A stretch of DNA of 64,000 nucleotides, taken from the NCBI GenBank assembly GCA_036274895.1, contig DASUEU010000039.1, positions 1 through 64,000 on the forward strand, in the 5' to 3' direction. The translations under genes and the position numbers were made by a program. Positions 35,100 through 43,304 of the stretch are shown in pieces; the first letter of the stretch is position 1, and every line of letters starts with the position of its first letter. The notes below the pieces were generated by a model. It searched no databases and had not been told where the DNA came from. It worked only from the letters and a program-made list of their open reading frames with translations. Source of the stretch: CALMKX01 sp036274895 (lineage in GTDB: Bacteria; Acidobacteriota; Thermoanaerobaculia; Multivoradales; SZUA-115).

Positions 35100-35119
35100 G
35101 AGGTGCCAGGCACTTCGGG
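35100..35119 (+). repeat. Dispersed palindromic repeat, cluster of three (a)
   Basis: Exact consensus GAGGTGCCAGGCACTTCGGG, followed by C and a G-rich stretch. It is the first of three copies in 98 bp downstream of the HD-domain gene. Confidence 0.9.
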
Positions 35120-35136
35120 CGGGTCCGAGGTGCTCC

Positions 35137-35156
35137 AAGGTGCCAGCCACTTCGGG
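35137..35156 (+). repeat. Dispersed palindromic repeat, cluster of three (b)
   Basis: AAGGTGCCAGCCACTTCGGG; a partial left half (CCGAGGTGC) stands in front of it at 35125. Confidence 0.85.
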
Positions 35157-35177
35157 CGGGCGCATTCGCCGACCTCC

Positions 35178-35197
35178 GAGGTGCCAGCCATTTCGGG
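35178..35197 (+). repeat. Dispersed palindromic repeat, cluster of three (c)
   Basis: GAGGTGCCAGCCATTTCGGG, the third copy in the same direction. Confidence 0.9.
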
Positions 35198-35347
35198 CGT
35201 CCGCTCCTCCTGTCCCGACCCCAACGTCCGGTCGCACTTGGATTGCAGGCACGCTCCACAACCGACAGCTGGCGAGCCCCATCCCGCGAGCTCGATCGAT
35301 CAACCGCGACCCGGGCTCCGGGCCGCACATCTCAGGAGATCTCACGC

Positions 35348-35668
35348 ATGCGATCTGCCCCGTTCCTGCGCCTCCTCGTCGTTGGTTTGCTGCTCAGCTC
35401 GATCCTCTCCCCCCTGGCGGCGGCGCCGCCGGCTCCCGCCTCTCTCTTGACCCCCGCGGCAGCCGACACCATCACCCTCGAAGACCTGTTCCAGGACGAG
35501 CAGTCCGTAGCCGACGACTCCCTGTTCCCGGTCGCGGCGTGGAACTGCCCGGCCTACACCCAGATCTGCAGCACCAACAGCCAGTGCGACGCCTACTGCG
35601 GCGGCGTGGGCTGGGGCGAGTGCATCGTCTACAGCGGCGTCATGAAGTGTTGCGCCTGTAACACCTGA
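35348..35668 (+). CDS. Small exported Cys-rich protein
   Basis: A 106-aa protein. The first about 25 residues are a signal peptide (LLVVGLLLSSILSPLAAA). A linker with an acidic helix (ITLEDLFQDEQSV) leads to a C-terminal region of about 40 residues with eight Cys: CPAYTQICSTNSQCDAYCGG, then GECIVYSGVMKCCACNT. The pattern suggests four disulfides or a peptide precursor with leader, and the linker helix could act as a recognition element. AGGAGA precedes the ATG. I do not recognise a named family. Confidence 0.75.
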   Translation: MRSAPFLRLLVVGLLLSSILSPLAAAPPAPASLLTPAAADTITLEDLFQDEQSVADDSLFPVAAWNCPAYTQICSTNSQCDAYCGGVGWGECIVYSGVMKCCACNT

Positions 35669-35697
35669 GCCCTCGGTTCGAACGCCCGAGGTGCTCG

Positions 35698-35720
35698 CCC
35701 GAAGTGGCTGGCACCTCGGG
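35698..35720 (-). repeat. Dispersed palindromic repeat, reversed copy
   Basis: The reverse complement of the consensus with CCC/GGG flanks on both sides. It lies 15 bp upstream of the UPF0175 antitoxin start, in the position of a promoter or operator. Confidence 0.85.
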
Positions 35721-35735
35721 TGGTACCATCGCCCC

Positions 35736-36002
35736 ATGGTCATCTCGATCAGCCTCCCTGACGACATCGCCCAGCAGATCGAGGCGAAGTGGCAGGATCT
35801 GCCCCGGCGCACGCTCCAGGCCGTCGTCGCGGACGCCTACCGCGATGGGCTGGTGACCGGCTTCGAGGTCCAGACCCTGCTCGGCCTGCCAGATCGCTTC
35901 GCCCTGGATGCTTTCCTCAAGAGCGCCGGCACCCCGCTCCTCTACGACGAAGAGGACCTCGAAGCCGACCGCCGGACCTTGCGGGAGCTCGGTCTGCGTT
36001 GA
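35736..36002 (+). CDS. UPF0175-family antitoxin
   Basis: An 88-aa protein of the UPF0175 family, a helix-turn-helix-like antitoxin. Typical segments are ISLPDDIAQQIEAKW near the N terminus, AVVADAYRDGLVTGFEVQTLLGLPDRFALDAFLK, and a short C-terminal tail. It usually pairs with a DUF3368 PIN-like toxin, and here it overlaps such a gene by four bases. Because that toxin is frameshifted, the antitoxin may be an orphan. A reversed palindromic repeat lies just upstream. Confidence 0.85.
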   Translation: MVISISLPDDIAQQIEAKWQDLPRRTLQAVVADAYRDGLVTGFEVQTLLGLPDRFALDAFLKSAGTPLLYDEEDLEADRRTLRELGLR

Positions 36003-36479
36003 CGGCCATCTTCGACACCTCGCCCCTCTGCTACCTGGTCCTCATTGGACACGACACGCTCGCTCCGGCGCTGTTCGGCCGGTGCGTGATCCCGAGCACC
36101 GTGTGGTCGGAACTCTCGTCACCGGGGGCGCCGATTGACGTCCGCCGCTGGATCGCAGCTCAGCCGGCCTGGCTCGAGGTGCAGCTGGACCCAGCCTCCA
36201 CGGTACCGGGGCTGGAGGGCCTCCAAGCAGGAGAACGAGCTGTGATCTCCTTGGCGGTCGAAGCTCCGGGCGATCTCGTCGTCCTCGACGATCGAGCAGC
36301 GCGCGCCGCGGCCCAGAGGCTCTGGCCTGCCGATCATCGGGCTGATTGGGCTCCTCGACCTCGCTGCCGAGCCGCGGCTGATCAACCTCAGCGAGGTGCT
36401 CGAGAGGCTGAGCCACACCAGCTTCCGTATCTCGGCGGCGATCGTCGAGCGGTTGAAGAGCGATCACGCTGCCGGATGA
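35999..36479 (+). pseudogene. DUF3368 PIN-like toxin, frameshifted
   Basis: The first about 108 codons, starting from a TTG that overlaps the antitoxin stop, read TAIFDTSPLCYLVLIG through LVVLDDRAARAAAQRL, a DUF3368 PIN-like toxin with its acidic residues. After 36322 the original frame becomes unrelated (WPADHRAD...). The adjacent frame resumes the family: GLPIIGLIGLLDLAAEPRLI to FRISAAIVERLKSDHAAG, ending at 36479. One extra T near 36323 accounts for this. The break is real or a sequencing error; the C-terminal half remains well preserved, so it is recent. Confidence 0.8.
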
Positions 36480-36520
36480 GAAGGGCACTCCCCGGGAACC
36501 GCCCGGAGGTGCCGCCCTCC

Positions 36521-36540
36521 GAGGTGCCAGCCATTTCGGG
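36521..36540 (+). repeat. Dispersed palindromic repeat after toxin pseudogene
   Basis: GAGGTGCCAGCCATTTCGGG, 41 bp after the toxin pseudogene, so the toxin-antitoxin locus is bracketed by copies on both sides. Confidence 0.9.
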
Positions 36541-36569
36541 CGGGCACCTCGTTGCGTTGACCCTGGGCT

Positions 36570-36983
36570 TCAGTTCTTGCCGAACACGCGCACCCGGGCG
36601 GTCTTGCCGCCCAAGGTCTGGGCGTCGTAGGTGAGCTCGATCGACTGGATCACCCGGTCGCCGGCCCCTTCGACGTCGATCACCCGGCTCTCGCCACCGG
36701 CGCGGATGCGATCGCGCAGGGCGACGGTCTGGCTGCCGCCGTTGCCGAAGTGGAGCTTGACCTCGCGGAACTGCACGGCGTGGTCGAGCACGGTGAGCTT
36801 GATGCTGCGGAAGGTGCCCTGGGCGGCGGTGACCACGATGCGGTCGTGGTCGAGGCGGTCTGTGACGTTGGTCTGGCCCAGCAGCTCCCAGCGGCCGCGG
36901 CGGCCGGCTTCTGCGAGACCGGGAAGCAGCAGGGTGGAGACGACGAGGGCGCCCAGGAAGGCGAAAAGGGTACGACGTGACAT
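36570..36983 (-). CDS. Exported small protein, possibly DUF2541-like
   Basis: A 137-aa protein with a clear signal peptide (LFAFLGALVVSTLLLPGLAEAG). The mature part has an alternating beta pattern: WELLGQTNVTDRLDHDRIVV, FREVKLHFGNGG, SRVIDVEGAGDRVIQSIELTY and ARVRVFGKN. This layout resembles small periplasmic proteins I associate with DUF2541, though the family name is uncertain. GGAGG precedes the ATG. No function can be assigned. Confidence 0.7.
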   Translation of the reverse strand: MSRRTLFAFLGALVVSTLLLPGLAEAGRRGRWELLGQTNVTDRLDHDRIVVTAAQGTFRSIKLTVLDHAVQFREVKLHFGNGGSQTVALRDRIRAGGESRVIDVEGAGDRVIQSIELTYDAQTLGGKTARVRVFGKN

Positions 36984-37097
36984 GGCGGTGCCTCCTTGTT
37001 GGAGAGTTGGACAAAGTCTTGAATTGGCGTTGCTTGCCGGGATGATCTCACGACCTCGCCGGCGGCCGCGGCAAGGAACCCGCGAACACGGGCCTTC

Positions 37098-38531
37098 CTA
37101 CGGCAGCAAGGCCGCCAGGCGCTTCCTCTCGGCGGCGAAGGCTGGGTCTTGGGCGAGGTTCCTCAGCTGGCGCGGGTCCGCCGCGAGGTCATAGAGCTCG
37201 GCCTCGCGGGAGGAGCCCCACTCGCTGTACCGGAAGCGGCCGTCGGTGACCGAGCGGGCGAGCCGGCGGCCCAGCCCCTCCAGGGCCAGCACGCTGCCCG
37301 CGGGGCGCTCCCAGGGCGCCTGAGGATCCGCGAGCAGAGGCGCGAGGCTCCTGCCCTCGAGGCCCTCGGGCTGCGGCAGCCCGGCGAGCTCGAAGATGGT
37401 GGGATAGAGGTCCACCAGCTCCACCGGCCGGGCTACCCTCTGCCCGCCGGCCACTCCCGGCGCCACCACCACCAGCGGTACCCGCAGCACTTCCTCGTAG
37501 AACGACAGCTTGCCCCACAGGCCGTGCTCACCCAGGTGGAAGCCGTGGTCCGAGGTGAAGACCACCACCGTGTCACGCCAGACGTCCAGGCGATCGAAGG
37601 TCTTCATCAAGGCGCCGAGCTGCGAGTCCATGTAGGAGACCGAGGCGTAGTAGCCGGCGATCGCCCGGCGCGCCTCGGCGTCGGTCATCGGCGGCGCGAA
37701 CCTGCGCCCGCGCAGGGCCGCCTCGGGCACGGCGGGGGCGTCGGCCGGGGCCGCGGGGGGCAACTCGATCGACTCCGGCGGGTACATCTTGAAGAAGCCC
37801 GCCGGTGCCTCGAAGGGCAGGTGGGGGCGGTGGAAGGCGACGGCGAAGAAGAACAGCAGCCGCTTGTTGCGGGCTCGCTTGAGCTGGTGGGAGACGTGCT
37901 CCACCACCCGCTTGTCGCGCAGGGAATCGCGCCCTTTCGGCCCCACCGGACGCGGCTCGAGCAGCAGGCCGAGGCCCGCCTCTCCGCCCGGCTCGACACG
38001 CGCCGCGGGCGCCTGGGGGTCCGGCCGCACCGGCTGGCCCGGTGGCGGCACGGGGTAGTTGAGCTTGGCGTAGTAGTCCCAGGCGAACGCCTTCTCGAAG
38101 TCCGCGTCGTGGAAGATCTTGCCCGCCCGCACGGTCCAGTAGCCGAAGCGGTGCAGGGCATCGGGCAGAAAGGCGGCAGCCGGCAGGTGGGCGTCGGGCC
38201 GGGTCTTCTGTTCGTAGATCCTGGTCGTGCGTGGCCGGCGCCCCGAGAGGAACGACGCCCGCGATGGGTTGCACAGCGGGTACTGGCAGTAGGCCCGCTC
38301 GAAGAGCACGCCCCGTCGCGCCAGCTCCTCGACGTTCGGCGTCTTGACCACCGGATGGCCGTAGGCCGAGAGTGCCGTGTTCAAGTCATCGACGACGATC
38401 AGGAGCACGTTCTTCGCCCCCGGGGGGGCAGGGACGGGGGCCACGGAAACCGTTGCCTGCTCGCGGCCACAGCCGAGGAAGAGCGAGATCCCCACCGAGA
38501 GGGCGCCGTGGGCGAGGCGTCTCATCCTCAC
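37098..38531 (-). CDS. Sulfatase (lipoprotein)
   Basis: A 477-aa type I sulfatase. The N terminus is basic with a hydrophobic stretch ending LFLGC, so it is probably a lipoprotein. The metal site DDLNTA and the active-site motif LCNPSRASFLSG (C-x-P-S-R) are present; that Cys must be oxidised to formylglycine. VVFTSDHGFHLGEHGLWGK and a C-terminal domain follow. The zero-base gap to the upstream FGE gene implies a dedicated modifying enzyme. Translation begins at a GTG or the ATG two codons later. Likely substrates are sulfated polysaccharides, but this cannot be read. Confidence 0.9.
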   Translation of the reverse strand: MRMRRLAHGALSVGISLFLGCGREQATVSVAPVPAPPGAKNVLLIVVDDLNTALSAYGHPVVKTPNVEELARRGVLFERAYCQYPLCNPSRASFLSGRRPRTTRIYEQKTRPDAHLPAAAFLPDALHRFGYWTVRAGKIFHDADFEKAFAWDYYAKLNYPVPPPGQPVRPDPQAPAARVEPGGEAGLGLLLEPRPVGPKGRDSLRDKRVVEHVSHQLKRARNKRLLFFFAVAFHRPHLPFEAPAGFFKMYPPESIELPPAAPADAPAVPEAALRGRRFAPPMTDAEARRAIAGYYASVSYMDSQLGALMKTFDRLDVWRDTVVVFTSDHGFHLGEHGLWGKLSFYEEVLRVPLVVVAPGVAGGQRVARPVELVDLYPTIFELAGLPQPEGLEGRSLAPLLADPQAPWERPAGSVLALEGLGRRLARSVTDGRFRYSEWGSSREAELYDLAADPRQLRNLAQDPAFAAERKRLAALLP

Positions 38532-39428
38532 CTACCCCGCACAGCGAAAGCCGAGGTTGTTGAGGCCGGAGTCCGGCGTGGCGTGGCTGCGCGCGGCGGC
38601 GCGGAAGCCGGCGCAGGAGTGGGGCGTGCACAGCCACGAGCCGCCGCGGATCACCCTCTCCTCGCCGGACGCGGGTCCCTGGGGATCGCGGCGGGGAGCC
38701 TGGTCGTAGGTGTCCTCGGCCCACCAGTCGGCACACCATTCCCAGACGTTGCCCGCCAGGTCGTAGAAGCCCCAGGGGTTGGGGGGAAAGCGGCCCACGG
38801 GCGCCCGGCCCGCGAATCCGTCCTCGCCGCGGTCGGCATCGGGAAAAGGGCCCTGCCACAGGTTGGCGAGGTGCCGGCCGCCGGGGGAGACCTCGTCGCC
38901 CCAGGGATAGAGCTGCCCCCTGAGGCCCGCGCGCAGCGCGTACTCGAGCTCGGCCTCGGTGGGCAGCCGGCGCCCGTAGTGGCGACAGAAGGCGTCGGCG
39001 TCGCGCCAGGAGACCTGGGTCACCGGCTCCTCCTCGGCCGGCAAAGCCCCCGGACCTTCCGGTGCCCTCCAGGTCGCGCCATCCACCCGCACCCAGGCAC
39101 CGGTCTCGCGGTCGAAGGCGCCGGACCAGCCGAAGCGCTCCGCCTCGGTGGTGGTGCCGGTGGCCTCGACGAAGCGGCGGAAGTCCGCCACCGTGACCTC
39201 GTAGCGGTCGAGACGGAAGGGCGAGAGCTCCACCTCGTGGGCCGGGCCCTCGTAGGGAAAGCCATCGTCCGTGCCCATGAGGAAGACCCCTCCCGGCAGG
39301 GCCACCATGTCCTCGCCGGGGCGAGAGGATGCGGCCGGAGAGGTGGTAGCGGCTCCCCGTTGCCCGGGAGCATCGGCACAGGCCGTGAGCAGCAGGGCCA
39401 CGGCGCTCCAGCGGGACGAGGGCTTCAT
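38532..39428 (-). CDS. Formylglycine-generating enzyme-like lipoprotein
   Basis: A 298-aa FGE-sulfatase (SUMF1) domain protein. It begins MKPSSRWSAVALLLTACADA, with a lipobox-like LTAC, so it is likely anchored outside the cytoplasm. The body has MVALPGGVFLMGTDD, VTQVSWRDADAFCRHYGRRLPTEAELEYA, NVWEWCADWW and RGGSWLCTPHSC. The two Cys in that last motif match the copper-binding active Cys pair of FGEs, so it is a real FGE and not just a fold relative. Export of an FGE together with its sulfatase substrate is notable. It overlaps the preceding epimerase gene by four bases. Confidence 0.87.
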   Translation of the reverse strand: MKPSSRWSAVALLLTACADAPGQRGAATTSPAASSRPGEDMVALPGGVFLMGTDDGFPYEGPAHEVELSPFRLDRYEVTVADFRRFVEATGTTTEAERFGWSGAFDRETGAWVRVDGATWRAPEGPGALPAEEEPVTQVSWRDADAFCRHYGRRLPTEAELEYALRAGLRGQLYPWGDEVSPGGRHLANLWQGPFPDADRGEDGFAGRAPVGRFPPNPWGFYDLAGNVWEWCADWWAEDTYDQAPRRDPQGPASGEERVIRGGSWLCTPHSCAGFRAAARSHATPDSGLNNLGFRCAG

Positions 39429-40333
39429 CGCAGCAGATCCGCGAGAGCCGGCTCGAGCTCGGGGAAGCGGAAGGAAAAGCCCAGCTCGAGGAGCCGCTTC
39501 GGGACGGCCCGCTGACCACCGAGCACCAGCTCGGCCTTCTCGCCGAGCAGCAGGCGCAGGGCGAAGGCGGGAACGGGCAGAAGGCTCGGTCGCCGCAGAG
39601 AGCGGCCGAGAGCCCGGGCCATGGCCCGGAAAGGGACGGGGGAGGGGGCCGTGAGGTTGAAGGGACCGCTGGCCGTCGGGTGATCGATCAGGAAGCGGAT
39701 CGCCCGCACCTCGTCGATCTCGTGGATCCAGGGCAGGACCTGGCTACCCCTGCCCACCGGGCCACCGACGAAGAGCCGGAAGGGCAGGGCCATCTGTGGC
39801 AGGGCACCGCCGGCGCCCGAGAGCACCAGGCCGGTGCGCAGGATGGGCCGGCGGATGCCGAGGGCGTCCAGGCCGGCCGTGGATGCCTCCCACTCGACGC
39901 AGACCCGGCCCAGGAAGTCGTCGCCCGGGGCCGCGCTCTCCGCCACTTCCTCCTCGCCCCGGTCGAAGCCGTAGTAGCCCACCGCCGAGCTCTGGAGGAA
40001 CGCCTCGGGTCGGGCCGGGCCCGCCTCGATCGCCCGCGCCAGAGCCTGGCCGGAGAGCACCCGGCTGTCGCGGATGCGGCGCTTCTTCTCGGCCGTCCAA
40101 CGGCCTTCGGCGAGGTTGTCGCCGGCGAGGTGGACCACGACGGCGCCGTCGAGCAGGTCGGCCCAGGGGCCGGCGCGCTCCGGCTCCCAGCCCTCGGCCC
40201 GCGCCCCGGGCGGCAGGCCGTGCACGCCCTCCGGCCGGCGCGACAGCACCACCACCTCGTGGCCGTCGGCAGCCAGGCTGGCGGCCAGGGCGCGACCGAT
40301 GAGCCCCGAACCGCCGGTGATGAGGACACGCAT
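39425..40333 (-). CDS. TIGR01777-family NAD-dependent epimerase
   Basis: A 302-aa short-chain dehydrogenase of the TIGR01777/YfcH group. It has the Rossmann GGSGLIGRALA, the AGDNLAEGRWTAEKK segment and SSAVGYYG, a Tyr-containing active-site segment where classic epimerases have YxxxK. The C-terminal domain of the family (LGFSFRFPELEPALADLL) closes the chain. The function of these proteins is not established. It is the first gene of an operon with the FGE and sulfatase, overlapping FGE as ATGA. Confidence 0.87.
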   Translation of the reverse strand: MRVLITGGSGLIGRALAASLAADGHEVVVLSRRPEGVHGLPPGARAEGWEPERAGPWADLLDGAVVVHLAGDNLAEGRWTAEKKRRIRDSRVLSGQALARAIEAGPARPEAFLQSSAVGYYGFDRGEEEVAESAAPGDDFLGRVCVEWEASTAGLDALGIRRPILRTGLVLSGAGGALPQMALPFRLFVGGPVGRGSQVLPWIHEIDEVRAIRFLIDHPTASGPFNLTAPSPVPFRAMARALGRSLRRPSLLPVPAFALRLLLGEKAELVLGGQRAVPKRLLELGFSFRFPELEPALADLLR

Positions 40334-40352
40334 GAACGGTCAGTCTACAGGA

Positions 40353-40378
40353 GGGCGGCCACGGGGGGCCGCCCCTAC
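40353..40378. repeat. GC-rich inverted repeat ending CCCCTAC
   Basis: GGCGGCC and GGCCGCC flank a short G-rich loop, and the element ends in CCCCTAC like the repeats near 13.9 kb, so these appear to be one family. Confidence 0.65.
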
Positions 40379-40389
40379 GGCCTCCCGAT

Positions 40390-40485
40390 GTCATCCCGAC
40401 CGGAGGGCCGAAGGCCCGGAGCGGAGGGATCTCCTTGGCGGAGGCCTGTCCGGAGAAGAGATCCCTCGGCTTCGCTCGGGATGAC
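40390..40485. repeat. Long inverted-repeat element (GTCATCCCGA ... TCGGGATGAC)
   Basis: GTCATCCCGA at 40390-40399 is matched by its exact complement TCGGGATGAC at 40476-40485. Inside, GGAGGGATCTC at 40424 pairs with GAGATCCCTC at 40458, giving a long imperfect stem with a short loop. Elements of the form TCATCCCGA...GATGA are widespread in many bacterial genomes. It lies between the ABC exporter and the epimerase gene and could terminate transcription. Confidence 0.8.
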
Positions 40486-40522
40486 AATCCGTAGAACCAG
40501 GCCCCCGTGCCTGCCCTCCCCG

Positions 40523-42277
40523 TCACACCTCCGCCAGCTCCTCCTCGAGCTGCTGGCGGCGGGCGAGGTCGGCGTAGAGGCCGCCCCTGGCGAGGAGCTC
40601 CGTGTGGCTGCCCCGCTCGGCGATGCGCCCTTCGTCGAGCACCAAGATCAGATCTGCGCCGGAGACGGTCGAGATCCGGTGCGACACCAGGAACACCGTC
40701 CGCCCCGCGAAGACCTCGCGCAGGTGGCCGAGGATGCGCTCTTCGGTACCGGCGTCGACGGCGGAGAGGCAATCGTCGAGCAGCAGCACTTGCGGCTCCC
40801 GCAGCAGGGCGCGGGCGAGGGCCACCCGCTGCTTCTGGCCCCCCGAAAGGGTGATGCCGCGCTCCCCCACCACCGTCTCGAGCCCCTGGGGGAAGGAGCC
40901 GAGATCGTCCTCCAGGCCGGCGAGCCGGACCACGGCGCGGACCTCCTCGAGACTCGCTTCCGGGCGGCCGAGGGCGATGTTCTCGGCCACCGTCGCCGAA
41001 AAGAGGAAGGTCTCCTGGGGCACCATGGCGATGGCGCCGCGCAGCCGGGCGAGGGGGTAGCGGCGCACGTCGAGGCCGTCGATCAGCAGGCGACCGGGCG
41101 GCGGGTCGATCAGGCGGGGGATCAGCGAAAGCAGGGTGCTTTTGCCCGAGCCCGTGCGGCCGACCACGGCCACCGTGGACCCGGCCGGCACCGCGAGGTC
41201 CACCCCCGTGAGCACCCGCCGGCTCGGCTCGTAGGCGAAGTCCAGCCGGTCGAAGCGCACGGCACCGACGATCGGCCCGGCGGCCTCCCCCACTCCGCCC
41301 TCCTCGGGCTCGAGGTCGACGATGGTCGGCGGCGTCTCGAGCACTTCGCGGATCCGCCCGAGCGAAGCCGCGCCCCGCTCGAGCAGGTTGATCACCCAGC
41401 CCACGGCGACCATCGGCCAGACCAGGCGGGCCAGGAAGAAGTTGAAGGTGAACAGCTCACCCACCGTCAAGTCGCCCCGGGTCACCAGGACGCCGCCATA
41501 CCAGAGCTGGATCACGTAGCCGAGCCCGACCAGGGTCTGGAGGGCCGGCGTGAACGCCGAGTTCCAGGGGATCAGCCGGCGGTTGGCGTCGAGCACGGCC
41601 TGGTTGGCCCCGGCGAAGGAGGCCTCCTCCCAGTCCTCCCGCGCGTAGGCGCGCACCACGCGCACACCGGCCAGGTGCTCCTGGACCCGCGACGACATCC
41701 CGGCGAAGCGTTCCTGGACCTCGCCGAAGAGGTGGTGGATCTTCGAGCCGAAGATCCGCGTCGCCACCGCGACCAGGGGCATCGGCGCCAGGGCCGCCAG
41801 GGTGAGCGGCGCGTGGATCTGCAGCATGAAGATCAGCGACCCGATGCAGGTGAAAATCGTGTTGGCGCCGTACATGATGGCCGGGCCACAGACCATGCGC
41901 ACCGCCGACAGGTCGTTGGTGGCCCGGGCCATCAGGTCGCCGATCTGGCGCTGGTGGAAGAAGGCCGGGGGCTGGGTGGTGAGATGGTCGAAGTAGCGGG
42001 TGACGAGCTCGAGCTCGATGTCCCGGCTCATGGTCACCAGCGTCATCCGCTGGTAGAAGACGAAGAGGCCGCGCACCCCGGCCACCGCCAGCAACAGGCC
42101 ACCGTAATAGAGCAGGCCGTGCACGGTGACGCCACCCTTCAAGGTGTCGATCGCCTGGCCGATCAGCAGGGGTGAGGCGAGGCCGATGATCGACGCGACC
42201 AAGATCGCCAGGACCCCGAGGAGCAGGGCCCGGCGATGACGGCGCAGATAGGGAAAGAGCAGTGAGAGCTTGCGCAT
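40523..42277 (-). CDS. ABC exporter (MsbA-like half-transporter)
   Basis: A 584-aa fused membrane-ATPase half-transporter. The first about 320 residues contain six membrane helices with intracellular loops; the last 240 are a nucleotide-binding domain with Walker A GRTGSGKSTLLS, the signature LSGGQKQRVALARALL and Walker B LLLDDCLSAVD, followed by LVSHRISTV. It should act as a dimer. Related proteins export lipids, drugs or peptides. No neighbour gives its substrate. Confidence 0.9.
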   Translation of the reverse strand: MRKLSLLFPYLRRHRRALLLGVLAILVASIIGLASPLLIGQAIDTLKGGVTVHGLLYYGGLLLAVAGVRGLFVFYQRMTLVTMSRDIELELVTRYFDHLTTQPPAFFHQRQIGDLMARATNDLSAVRMVCGPAIMYGANTIFTCIGSLIFMLQIHAPLTLAALAPMPLVAVATRIFGSKIHHLFGEVQERFAGMSSRVQEHLAGVRVVRAYAREDWEEASFAGANQAVLDANRRLIPWNSAFTPALQTLVGLGYVIQLWYGGVLVTRGDLTVGELFTFNFFLARLVWPMVAVGWVINLLERGAASLGRIREVLETPPTIVDLEPEEGGVGEAAGPIVGAVRFDRLDFAYEPSRRVLTGVDLAVPAGSTVAVVGRTGSGKSTLLSLIPRLIDPPPGRLLIDGLDVRRYPLARLRGAIAMVPQETFLFSATVAENIALGRPEASLEEVRAVVRLAGLEDDLGSFPQGLETVVGERGITLSGGQKQRVALARALLREPQVLLLDDCLSAVDAGTEERILGHLREVFAGRTVFLVSHRISTVSGADLILVLDEGRIAERGSHTELLARGGLYADLARRQQLEEELAEV

Positions 42278-42326
42278 GGGGGAAGACCCGGGGCCAGGAT
42301 CCTATCAGTCGCCCCGGGACGGCCCC

Positions 42327-43124
42327 TCAATAAGGGTGCTCGAGAGAGAAGTAGAGGAAGACGCCGACGTTCTCGCGACCGCCCGCGGAGGTGACGGGGA
42401 AGGCCAGGCCGGGAACGATCTGGAGGTCACCCCGGTCGATGGCGAAGCGCAGGCCCGGAGAGAAGATCCGCTCGGTCGTGCGCGTGGTGCCGCCGCTGGC
42501 AGCGATCTCCTCGCTGCGCCGGACGATGGCCTCGACCAGGAAGTTGAGGTTGCTCCGCGCGAGCCAGATGACGCTGATCCCGGCGAAGGGGGAGGTCAGA
42601 TCCTGCTCGTCGCCCAACCGAGCCCCCTCGACGGACGGGAAGTGGCTGGCGCCGACGTTGGCATGGAAGGCCCACTGGGGCGCCAACCGCCAGGACAGGG
42701 GCAGGTTCACCTCGAGCCCGGCGCTGCCTTCCCCCAGGCCCTCATCCTCGTCGCCGGTGGGCAGGATCAGCGAGAGCCTCGGTGCCACGGCCAGGTGCTC
42801 TCTTCGGATCGGCAGCTGGTAGCGGTAGTTCAGGACAATGTCGCCGAGGCCGCTGCCGTCGCCCCGAAAGTAGGGTAGGGTGTAAGACAGCTGATGGCGC
42901 TGGCTCCCGAGAGGCCATTCCTGGGTGAAAGTGATACCGAGGTCGTTGTCGTCGAGGTCGGGCCGAAACAGAGTGGTGATGTGCTGCACCACCCGAGGCC
43001 CCTGGTTGGTGGCCTCTTCGATGAGGAAGGAGTTGTCCTCGATGGCCACCGGCCAGTCCTGAGCTCGCAGGAACGAGGTCGAGACGACGAGGAGCAGGGC
43101 GGCCGAGATGAGTGTTGATTTCAT
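42327..43124 (-). CDS. Outer-membrane beta-barrel protein (phenol-degradation MetA-like)
   Basis: A 265-aa exported protein. The signal peptide is MKSTLISAALLLVVSTSFLRA, cut before QDWP. The mature part is a series of amphipathic strands with the repeated pattern of transporter-type barrels (YFRGDGSGLGDIVLNYRYQL, LVLPTG-like SLILPTGDEDEGLGEGSAGL). It ends with VGVFLYFSLEHPY. Such proteins are called putative outer-membrane or transporter proteins; the substrate is unknown. The reading frame continues far upstream but only as shadow of the UspA genes. Confidence 0.75.
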   Translation of the reverse strand: MKSTLISAALLLVVSTSFLRAQDWPVAIEDNSFLIEEATNQGPRVVQHITTLFRPDLDDNDLGITFTQEWPLGSQRHQLSYTLPYFRGDGSGLGDIVLNYRYQLPIRREHLAVAPRLSLILPTGDEDEGLGEGSAGLEVNLPLSWRLAPQWAFHANVGASHFPSVEGARLGDEQDLTSPFAGISVIWLARSNLNFLVEAIVRRSEEIAASGGTTRTTERIFSPGLRFAIDRGDLQIVPGLAFPVTSAGGRENVGVFLYFSLEHPY

Positions 43125-43304
43125 GGCCCTAATTCTCGTTTTTGGCCGCCCAAAAAGCAAGCCCGTGCCGAGCCACCCTCCCGGGTAGTGCCGGCCCACC
43201 CGGCCCCGTGCCCCCTCCATCCCGGGAAGGGTGGTCGCTCGCCAGCGCAGACGCTGCAAAGTAGGGGCAGCTGGACAGGATCGTCCGGCGGGAGGTCTGG
43301 CATC

